NCBI GenBank assembly: GCA_965267435.1
Contig: OZ253960.1
Coordinates: 3,100,001-3,164,000, forward strand
Reading direction: 5' to 3'
Length of the DNA stretch: 64,000 nt
DNA from: JAWPMT01 sp965267435
GTDB lineage: Bacteria > Bacteroidota > Bacteroidia > Cytophagales > Cyclobacteriaceae
Below the pieces are notes generated by a model, which was given only the letters and a program-made list of their open reading frames with translations, was not told the origin of the DNA and ran no database searches. Position numbers and translations under genes: made by a program. This document shows, piece by piece, positions 10,901-19,100 of this stretch (within the stretch, counting starts at the first letter, position 1; each line of letters starts with the position of its first letter).

Positions 10901-13900
10901 TCATTACGAGAGCGCCCTGACGCCTGCTGAGCGGCAGAGAGTAGAGTCTTATCTCGCCATAAAGTACGGTGTGACCCTTAGTACCGACAATGACGGCAAC
11001 TCAACTGCCCTCGAGGCTCCTAACGGAAATGGCATCAACGAAGGAGATTACATCGCATCCAACAGCACCGTACTCTGGGATGCCAGCGCCAATACCACGT
11101 ACTACAACGATGTCGCGGGAATAGGAAGGGACGACGCATCAGGACTGAGTCAAACCAAGTCCAAGAGTGTGAACAGCGATGCAGTGGTCATCATGGACAA
11201 GGGCGGAGTATTTAGCAACAACCGAGACTTCATCCTCTGGGGAAATGATAACGCAGCCATCACGTTCTCGGCCACGGACGCACACCCTGATTACAATACC
11301 CGCTTGGAGCGTGTCTGGAAGGTTGCGTTAAATGGCTCGCCAGGCACGGTGACTGTCCGGGTCGTCCTCACTGGAAATACGGGAGTGGCCATCAACTATG
11401 CACTGCACGTGGATGATGACGGCGTCTTTAGTGCGGGGAGCACGGATTACGTCGCCGCCGATATCACCGGAGACACCCTCACTTTCGAAAACATCCCATT
11501 GGTGGATGGACAGTTTTTCACTGTCGGTCAAATAGCCAACGGCCCTGGGGGAGTTGCCGGCAACCTTCAGCTATGGTTGAGGGCTGACAATGGCCCCACC
11601 GGCACACCACTAGCTAGTTGGGAAGACCAGTCCGGAACAGGAAATGACGGTACCGCCTTTGGTACGCCAGAGCTAACGGACAATGCCGCCAACTTCAATT
11701 CCGCCATTGACTTTGTGGAAGCTGAAACGGACTTCTTCCAACTCGCGGATCCGACACTCCTTCCCACTGGAAATGATGCCCGGTCCTACTTCATCGTCTC
11801 AAAAGCGACAGTGGCAGGCACTGAGCTGACTACGTTTGCGCACGGAACTGACGGAGCCTATCAGCGCGTCGACCTCGCCAACTCTACAGACGAAATTGCC
11901 GCTCGCTTCAATGCGACCAACGACATCATGTCCCACTCCATCACTACAGCCAATATTGCCATGCATACCTATGGTGCCGCCGAGAATATCAATCCCGGAT
12001 TTGATACGCGGCAAAACGGATTTGCGGTCACGCACAACTATCTGGATCCAGCGGCAAGCAGTAATGACCTGAATACGGGAACAGGTGTGGCGTATGTGGG
12101 TCGCAACGTGAATGGAAACCAGGAGTTCACAGGGCAAATCATGGAGGTCATTGCTTATGACCGCGATTTGACGGAGACGGCAGGCGATGCCGAGAAAGTA
12201 CAGAGCTATCTGGCACTCAAATACGGCATCACGCTGGATGATACCGGGGGTGGCACTGCTGGAGACTACACCGCATCCAATGGAGATGTGCTCTGGGACG
12301 CCGACGTCAACACGGATTATCACCATGACATCGCCGGAATTGGCTGGGACGTCATTTCTGTACTCGATCAGCGAAAGTCCATGAGCATCAACAGTGACGC
12401 CCTCGTTGTGATCGAGAGAAACAGCGCCTTCGAAAACAACCGGGATTTCATCCTGTGGGGAAACAACGACGCAGCCACAACACTTACGACAACAGATAAA
12501 CATCCTGAGTACGACAACCGATTGGCCAGGGAGTGGAAGGTAGCTGTCAATGGCACACCCGGGGCGGTGACGGTGAAGATCATTTATGCAAGCAACACAG
12601 GCGTCATTACCAACTATGCTCTTCATATCGATGACGATGGCACATTCGGGTCGGGAACAACCGACTATGAGCCAACGAGTATCAGTGGGGATACCTTGAT
12701 ATTCGAGAATATCGAATTCAGTGATGGAGACTATTTCACCATGGGTGAGATCGTGCAGGCACCAGGCGGTATTGGCACCAACCTGAGACTTTGGTTGCGC
12801 GCAGATGCAGGCGTCACGGGCACTTCTCTGGTAAGTGCGTGGGAAGATCAATCCGGGAACGGGCACAATACCTCCAGATGGGGCGGAGATCCTCAACTTG
12901 TGTCAGAATCAATCAATTACAACGCCGCCATCGATTTCGACGGAAACGACTCTTTTGTCACGGCTGCATCGAATATCATGGATGAGGCAACGGGACAAAA
13001 GTACACAGTGTTCGCCATCGTGGAATCTGACGATGTAACCACTCAAAGGGCTTGGCTGGGTAACGTAAATGGTTTCAGTTGGGGGCTCAAGTGGTACCAT
13101 AATACAAGCGGGCAGCTGGCTGCGAGCCACTCCTTTAGTTCCAACGCCTACCAGGGCGGCAATTCTATGGTCTCAGGCAAAGCATCCGTAGCCACACTCA
13201 GTTATGAAATAAGCGGCACCAGCAACTTGTCCAGACTGGATGGCTTTGAGTATGCCGTTGCCACCAATACCGCCGTGAATTACGGCTGGGGAGAGCGTAT
13301 ACAGATCGGGGGTGATCCTTCGTTCACCGGGTTCGATGGCAGATTGGTGGAGGTCATCATGTATGAAGAGAAGCTTCCCGACAGCGACATTGCACGGATC
13401 GAATCGTATTTAGCGATCAAGGGGGGCGTGACCCTCGACAATACCGGTGGTGGAACCAACGGAGACTACACGGCATCTGATGGCACCACGATCCTGTGGG
13501 ATGCAGACGCCAATGCCACCTATCATAATGATGTCGCCGGCATTGGAAAAGACCTGACAAGCACGCTAGAGCAGCAAAGATCTATCAGCGCCAATAGCGA
13601 CGCCATGGTCATCATGGACAATCGCGAACCTTTCGCCTCTAATCACGACTTCGTCATGTGGGGTAACGACAACGGCGGCACGACGATTACCGCAACAGAC
13701 GCCCACCCCAATTACCTGGGCAGGCTCGAACGGGAGTGGAAGGTCGCCGTCAATGGCAGCCCAGATACCGTAATGATCCGGATGATCTTCGCCGGGAACA
13801 ATGGCATTTTTGGTGACTACGTCTTACATGTCGATGGCGATGGCACTTTTGCCGCCGGAGCTGTCAACTATCCAGCAACGGCGCTCGACGGTGATACACT

Positions 13901-15836
13901 GACCTTCCCCAACGTGATCCTGAGCGATGGGGATTACTTCACGATTGGAGAGACGCCAAGGGCTCCTGGTGGCATTTCTGCAGATCTGACACTGTGGACG
14001 AAGGCCAACGATGGCGCCCGATACCTTACACTTCCCACCACTACGGGTCCATTGGATCAATGGGACAATGCCGAAGACAACCTCTCACTTACTTCGCTTA
14101 CTTTAGCAGATGGAGCTCCTACGGTATCGTCCAGTCAGATCAACTACAATCCAGCCATCTATTTCGATGGAGTGGATGACCAACTGGCGGTGGAAAATGT
14201 AGATGGTGACGTGCTATTCAGCAATCGTGACAATACGATCTTCTCGGTGATGATACCCAAAAACCGTGACGGTAGTACCGACGTCTATCTGGGGTGGCAA
14301 TCTGACGCAGGTAGCGGTAGCGGACGTATGGCCTACTTCCAACGCACCGGCACCGGACTGCGAACGGATTTGCTTACTTCCATTACAAGCAGTGGATCCA
14401 TCGATGTCATGGACCAGGCCATCGTGGCTACGGCGCACTCAGACGTAGGAGGCATATCTCTGTCGGTAAATGGAGAAATTGTCAGTACCGGCGCCACTTC
14501 CGCCTTCACCGCTGGAGGCAACCAAGGCGATTTGCGACTGGGGACAGGAGCCGCCGGGTCGTTCGATGCCGAGGGCTACCTGGCTGAACTGGTCATCTAT
14601 GAAAACGACCTCTCAGCCACGAATGTCAGCAAAGTGGAGTCCTATTTCGCTATCAAATACGGAATAACTCTGGGCAACGACAACGACGGCGATGGTAACA
14701 CGTACGAAGCTCCCAATGAAGATGGCATTCACGAAGGTGACTACCTCTCTGGCGATGGGACAACTATCTGGGACGCTGATGCCGACACGGACTATAACAA
14801 TGATGTGATTGCCATTGCTCGCGATGATCAGCAGGCACTCTACCAGCGCCAGTCTCGTACGACAGACGACTCACTTCGAATCTTCGTAGGTGATTTAGCC
14901 AGTGACAATGCCAGCAATGTGGGCTTCATCGCTCCCGAGTCGGGTTTCGTAGTCATCGGTCACAATGGAGGTACCCTGTCTGCTGCCAACGAGGAAATGC
15001 CTGTCGGGATCACGTCACGATTTGGGCGTGAGTGGAAAGTCACCAATAGTGACTTTACTGACGAATTTGGCCTATACATCAAATGGGATAGTGCCGGCAC
15101 CTTTGATATCAATGACATCCGCTTGTTGGTCGATGACAATGGCGACTTCGCAGATGCGGCGATTTACGCCAATGGGGACAACGGTATATCCATTTCTTTG
15201 GGATCAATCGTGGTAGAAGGCATAAGCAATACCATTATTCCCGCCAACTCCACCCGTTATATCACAATAGGATCAGCCTCCCTCGGCACTACGCTGCCAA
15301 TTGAACTGATCGACTTTCAGGCAGTAGCCGATCAGGACAAACGTCTCGTACGCCTACAATGGACGACCGCCACTGAGACCAATAATGAAGTCTTTACAAT
15401 CGAAAAATCCGTGGATTCCCAGGATTGGGAAGAAGCGCTGAGTGTCCCCGGAGCAGGCAACTCGACACAAAGGATTGACTACCAGGCGATTGACGAAAAA
15501 CCGTACCCTGGTTTGTCATATTACAGATTGAAGCAGACCGATTTCGATGGGGAACACACCTACTCTAACCCCTTACACGTCGCGTTAGGTGATTTTAGCG
15601 ATGGTTTGATACTCTATCCCAATCCCGCAGAGACGACTTTGGTAATCACGGGCGATCCTCAGGAGCTGCTACAAGTACGTATTATAAATTCTCTCGGACA
15701 GGAAGTTTCCAACAAGGTTCGCGTCGTGGAGCGACAAAACGGCAGGTTGACGTTGGATATATCATTGCTACCCCCAGGAATCTTTATAGTGAAATCCGCC
15801 GACCATAGTGTAACGCTCGTAAAATCTCAGAAATAG
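7908..15836 (+). CDS. Array gene 2: giant secreted DUF2341/LamG modular protein, five A modules, T9SS
   Basis: Largest gene of the window, 2642 aa. The signal peptide spans residues ~1-50 with a strikingly basic n-region (RNSARRRRK) and ends ALS before QIAGYSF. The DUF2341-like domain is ~51-155 and the LamG-like domain ~165-395. Five A modules start near residues 411, 795, 1217, 1623 and 2024 (nt ~9141, 10292, 11560, 12778, 13981). Modules 2 and 5 belong to a sub-variant containing YFDGVDD or YLDGVDD and IPKN(L/R)D. Module 3 has an AEKVQSYLALKYG segment nearly shared with gene 3. In module 4 the hinge reads AIKGGVTL instead of KYG (nt ~13419). The last module is the cap variant with DDSLRIFVGDLASDNASN. 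The fibronectin-III-like segment begins ~2460 and the sorting domain ~2566 (LILYPNPAETTLVITG). ATG 7908 is followed by a second in-frame ATG at 7914. A decayed copy of this gene's own sorting domain lies directly downstream. Confidence 0.88.
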   Translation: MRMRVLRHGHIYRKFLRNSARRRRKLQYPVVLRATPLLLLILLLFSNEALSQIAGYSFRKKITINNSLVSGTGDLTDFPLLFSITDTDLRTTGNGGDVTDANGYDIVFASADGISKLDHQLEKYTATSGEFVAWVRIPTLDFDDDTEIYIYYGNSSVTTDQSANTTWSGDYEGVWHLSESSTGGTDDFKDESGNARHLTGWLGVASQTPTQSTSGKIGNAQSFDGGDGIIATSYQGIAGTGSRTVSGWVQWTSLPNVVGVIAGYGNSALGEEFKVNAAQSDARIGAVVGGSSSKEGTSTGLNDGNWHYVAVTLNDDGSPSTDEMIIYVDGADNGFSTTDTDAINTVLNANFRIGINLNTGGRWNGLIDEVRLSSVAKSADWIATEYNNQNDPSSFYTVGSEEDPPAPAGLSDDLVLWLAADAGTNSTVNGGSITSWFDKSMEGHDATGTGNAVYQSSFSNFNPAISFTDDDRAISGAISRATGTASTIIVVGNISTVADKGLIEVGTATNRGFFLDQRYAGNTSYSLQTNTPSVWRVDDPGGTTDAVIYENAETIDTQIKTFNTDWTTGNFYLGDDRSGGNRLTGSIAEVIVYDRTLTTAEKLRVEGYLALKYGITLSNADGGLAGTYRASNLFNIWNGDPSYHNDVAGIGRDDASDLEQQKSISINSDAIVLMDKGGSFDSDLAFIVWGNDDGAISLTTTDAHPDYDSRLEREWLADVWGSPGAVSVKIIYPANTGLFENYVLHVDNDGVFASGATNYPATSISGDTVIFDNVTFSADSYFTMGQIIQGPGGVDTNLTLWLKADNRVKNSSAVISSGSVDEWENSISNTSFSEVTLADGDPTLTVDEINYNPTVYLDGVDDRLSNENFDADVLLSDQDNTSFVALIPKNLDATTDVYLGWQSNGSGNRMIYFERNGANSLRTDQFGTNIGGTITVIDDVTIGTAYSDSGGKELSINGEQNGTAAAASFTASGDIGDFNVGTGINGGFDAESYLGEVIHYESALTPAERQRVESYLAIKYGVTLSTDNDGNSTALEAPNGNGINEGDYIASNSTVLWDASANTTYYNDVAGIGRDDASGLSQTKSKSVNSDAVVIMDKGGVFSNNRDFILWGNDNAAITFSATDAHPDYNTRLERVWKVALNGSPGTVTVRVVLTGNTGVAINYALHVDDDGVFSAGSTDYVAADITGDTLTFENIPLVDGQFFTVGQIANGPGGVAGNLQLWLRADNGPTGTPLASWEDQSGTGNDGTAFGTPELTDNAANFNSAIDFVEAETDFFQLADPTLLPTGNDARSYFIVSKATVAGTELTTFAHGTDGAYQRVDLANSTDEIAARFNATNDIMSHSITTANIAMHTYGAAENINPGFDTRQNGFAVTHNYLDPAASSNDLNTGTGVAYVGRNVNGNQEFTGQIMEVIAYDRDLTETAGDAEKVQSYLALKYGITLDDTGGGTAGDYTASNGDVLWDADVNTDYHHDIAGIGWDVISVLDQRKSMSINSDALVVIERNSAFENNRDFILWGNNDAATTLTTTDKHPEYDNRLAREWKVAVNGTPGAVTVKIIYASNTGVITNYALHIDDDGTFGSGTTDYEPTSISGDTLIFENIEFSDGDYFTMGEIVQAPGGIGTNLRLWLRADAGVTGTSLVSAWEDQSGNGHNTSRWGGDPQLVSESINYNAAIDFDGNDSFVTAASNIMDEATGQKYTVFAIVESDDVTTQRAWLGNVNGFSWGLKWYHNTSGQLAASHSFSSNAYQGGNSMVSGKASVATLSYEISGTSNLSRLDGFEYAVATNTAVNYGWGERIQIGGDPSFTGFDGRLVEVIMYEEKLPDSDIARIESYLAIKGGVTLDNTGGGTNGDYTASDGTTILWDADANATYHNDVAGIGKDLTSTLEQQRSISANSDAMVIMDNREPFASNHDFVMWGNDNGGTTITATDAHPNYLGRLEREWKVAVNGSPDTVMIRMIFAGNNGIFGDYVLHVDGDGTFAAGAVNYPATALDGDTLTFPNVILSDGDYFTIGETPRAPGGISADLTLWTKANDGARYLTLPTTTGPLDQWDNAEDNLSLTSLTLADGAPTVSSSQINYNPAIYFDGVDDQLAVENVDGDVLFSNRDNTIFSVMIPKNRDGSTDVYLGWQSDAGSGSGRMAYFQRTGTGLRTDLLTSITSSGSIDVMDQAIVATAHSDVGGISLSVNGEIVSTGATSAFTAGGNQGDLRLGTGAAGSFDAEGYLAELVIYENDLSATNVSKVESYFAIKYGITLGNDNDGDGNTYEAPNEDGIHEGDYLSGDGTTIWDADADTDYNNDVIAIARDDQQALYQRQSRTTDDSLRIFVGDLASDNASNVGFIAPESGFVVIGHNGGTLSAANEEMPVGITSRFGREWKVTNSDFTDEFGLYIKWDSAGTFDINDIRLLVDDNGDFADAAIYANGDNGISISLGSIVVEGISNTIIPANSTRYITIGSASLGTTLPIELIDFQAVADQDKRLVRLQWTTATETNNEVFTIEKSVDSQDWEEALSVPGAGNSTQRIDYQAIDEKPYPGLSYYRLKQTDFDGEHTYSNPLHVALGDFSDGLILYPNPAETTLVITGDPQELLQVRIINSLGQEVSNKVRVVERQNGRLTLDISLLPPGIFIVKSADHSVTLVKSQK

Positions 15837-15838
15837 CG

Positions 15839-15978
15839 CTGGATCCAGCTGAAAGCACATTGATCATTAATGGGCATCCAGCCAGTCCGACCTAAAGATC
15901 CTGGACATTTCACGGCTGCTCAAAGGACTATACACGATTTGGATAGCCACATCCTCATTGCAGATCCTGAAGGACTGG
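15839..15978 (+). pseudogene. Decayed T9SS sorting-domain remnant after array gene 2
   Basis: Immediately after the stop of gene 2, two out-of-phase pieces translate as sorting-domain sequence. From 15842 the frame reads DPAESTLIINGHP and then a stop at 15893. This matches NPAETTLVITGDP in the gene 2 tail. From 15901 another frame reads LDISRLLKGLYTIWIATSSL and continues QILKDW, matching the LDISxLxxGIYTI...SLKxxK end of the family. The middle of the domain is deleted. It is a broken 3' end of a further paralogue, or of a partial duplication of gene 2. I see no intact upstream part, so it is not expressed as a useful protein. Confidence 0.8.
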
Positions 15979-16113
15979 CATGAAGTAGAAAACCCAACGT
16001 ATAGAGGGGAGTCAATTGTCTGAATTTCTACCTGATGATACCCCAAATACCCGGGTTGGGTGCCTATGATTTCCCCTCAAATGGCCATTTATCTATTTTC
16101 ACGCCACCGTCAG

Positions 16114-19100
16114 ATGAGGAATTCTATTCACACTAAGAACGTCCTTTATCGTTCAATCCAAGCCAATGAATTGGCTAAGCGTATGGGCTTGCAGTCCACC
16201 GTGGCGACCGCCATTAAAGGCGTTACCCTTCTCATTATCTTCTTGTGTTTCATTTTCAGTGCGAATGCCCAGTTATCCGGATACAGCTTTCGGAAGAAAC
16301 TGACGATCGATTACACGAAGATCTCTGGCTCCTCGGATCTATCCGATTTCCCTCTCCTCATCAGCGTAACCGATACGGATCTGATGACCATCCTTAACGG
16401 TGGAGATGTCACTAGCGACAATGGCTATGATGTGGCCTTCACAGCGGTAGACGGCACCACGCAACTCGATCACGACCTACAATCCTTCAATGCGGCCACG
16501 GGCGCCTATCAGGCTTTTGTGCGCATTCCCACATTCAGTGCCAGCGTGAATACGGAGATCTACATGTACTATGGAAATGCCGATGTCACCAGCGACCCAT
16601 CGAGTACTGGCACCTGGGATTCCAACTACGTAGGCGTCTGGCACATGGAAGAGAATGGTAGTGGTACATCAGACGAATATGCGGACATGAGTGGCAACAA
16701 CAATCATGGACAAGGCGGTGCCGGAACAGCCGCACGCGTACCTACCCAAACAACCGGACAAATCGGCAACGCACAATCTTTTGACGGCTCTGATGACCTT
16801 ATTAACTGCGGTAGTGGTGCTTCACTCGATAACAATAACACCTTCACATTTTCCGCATGGGTTAATATCCCCGACATCCTTGTGACAGGCAGACTCTTCG
16901 AAAAACGAGCAACTTCGGCAGAGGCGAAGAACTTCTATATACAGAACAATGAGCAGCTCAGGTTTGTACATAACTCAGATGCCGGCCAATTGGCAGAACG
17001 AAGTAGTGCGGTCACCATTGGGGGTTGGCAACATGTCACCATGACATGGAGTGGTACGATGCTGCGGACAAGTGTCGACATCTACATCAATGGGGTACTG
17101 TCCAACGTCAACGGTGTCGATGGTTCGGGAACACCTCTGGACGACTCAGGTGGAGACTTCTGGATTGGCAATCGACATGATGCTGGAAGGCCTTTCCTTG
17201 GTCTAGTTGATGAAGTTCATTTCTCTGACGTTGTTAGATCCCAGGACTGGATTATCACCGAGTACGACAACCAAAACGACCCCGGATCATTTCTGGTGTC
17301 AAGTGGTTCCGAGGAGCCTACCTCCTTCCCAGGTAATGTCTCTGCGGGACTGATGATTTGGCTCCGTGCTAACTCTGGTGTGTTGAATGCCCCTGACGTC
17401 ACCGCCTGGGCAGATCAGACGGGTGTTTCTAACGCCGTCGCCGTTGCAGCGGGAGACCCACAACTCGTCGAAGACGCCATCAACTTCAACCCCGCCATGG
17501 ACCTGAATGGCACAACCGATTACTTTGAAACGATCACCAATTCCATCATTGGCGGTAGTAATCCATATACCAAGTTCGCCGTGGCTGTTTCAGACAACAC
17601 CAGTGCCAACTCACAACTCATATCCTCCGACGGAGCCGGGGACCTTGAAATGCGTCACGACGCCTCGGGTAATCTACTAGCCACACATGCTGCAACGGAC
17701 CTGTTCAGTGGAGGGGGTTCATTTACGCAGGGGACGCCTAGTATTGCGGTCATTCGCTACGGTTCGGGCGGATTGGATAACATAGGGCGCCTTGACGGCG
17801 TGTCCCTGGTAGACAACACCACCGCGGCATTTTCAGATGCGGGAGCCTTCCAGATCGGCGCCTTCAATGGCAGTGGATTTTGGAATGGGCGAATTGCAGA
17901 AGCCATCCTGGTTGATTCTGAGCTAAGTGATGCCGACATCACCAAAATCGAGTCTTACCTCGCTGTAAAATATGGCATTACCCTGGCCAGTTCTGCAGGA
18001 AATTACATCGCCTCGGACGGAAGTACAATCATCTGGAACCCCACCACCTACAGCGCCCATCACTATGATGTGGCAGGTATTGGGCGAGATGATGCCTCGC
18101 TATTGGACCAACAAAAGTCCATGAGTTCCAATGCGGACGCTATGGTGATCATGGACAAAGGCGGGAGCTTCACCACAGACCTCGACTTCCTCCTATGGGG
18201 TAATGACGACCAACCCCTTGCGCTGACCACGACAGACAAGCATCCCTCTTACGACCGTCGACTGGAAAGAGAATGGCGCGTGGCCATCAACGGCAGCCCC
18301 GGTACTGTGGACGTGAGGATCGTCTATCCCGGGGTGGCAGACGCCGTATCCGGCTACGCCCTGCATGTTGATGCCGATGGAACGTTCGCGAGTGGAACGA
18401 CGGATTACACGCCGACCAGCATCAGCGGAGACACCTTAACTTTCGAGAACGTCACATTTGCCAATGGTAACTACTTCACGTTGAGTATCAACCACAAGGC
18501 TCCTGGAGATATCAAAGAGAACCTTGCCCTGTGGCTCAAAGTCGACGTGGGGACCAGTGGATCCCCTGTTACGGATTGGCAGGATCAATCCGGTAATGGA
18601 AACGATGGCACTGGTGTAGGCACACCCGTATTGACGGCAAATAGTTTGAATTACAACCCTGGAATTGATTTTGTGGAAGGAGACGTCGATCATTTTACGC
18701 TCTCCAGCCCTGCCATTCTGCCAACAGGCAGCGAAGCACGCTCGTATTTCGTTGTTTCAAAAGCTGGTGCGAGTGGTACTACGCAGCCGACCCTGAGTCA
18801 TGGCACAAATGCCGTCTTTCGAAGGGTAGAATTATCACATTCCACGACAGAAATTGCCGTACGATTCAACAACGCCAATGACATTATTGCCAGTACGATC
18901 ACAACTCAGATTGCCATGCATACCTATGGAAGTGGAGAGAATATCGACCCAGGTTTTGACACACATCAAAATGGCTTGGCGCTTTCACACGGGTATGGTG
19001 GGACGCCGCTGAATCCGCTCAATACCGGAGATAACCTCGCATACATTGGACGTAATGTGGCGGGAGCGCAGTCCCTGACAGGCACAATTTTGGAAGTCAT

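Noticed and set aside
11799..12896. 365-codon open frame on the - strand inside array gene 2
   Set aside because: It is antisense to conserved modules of gene 2, has no recognisable domain, and its codons mirror the Asp/Gly-rich sense frame. Similar shadows occur opposite the other array genes (for example 40229-40753 and 50164-50835).
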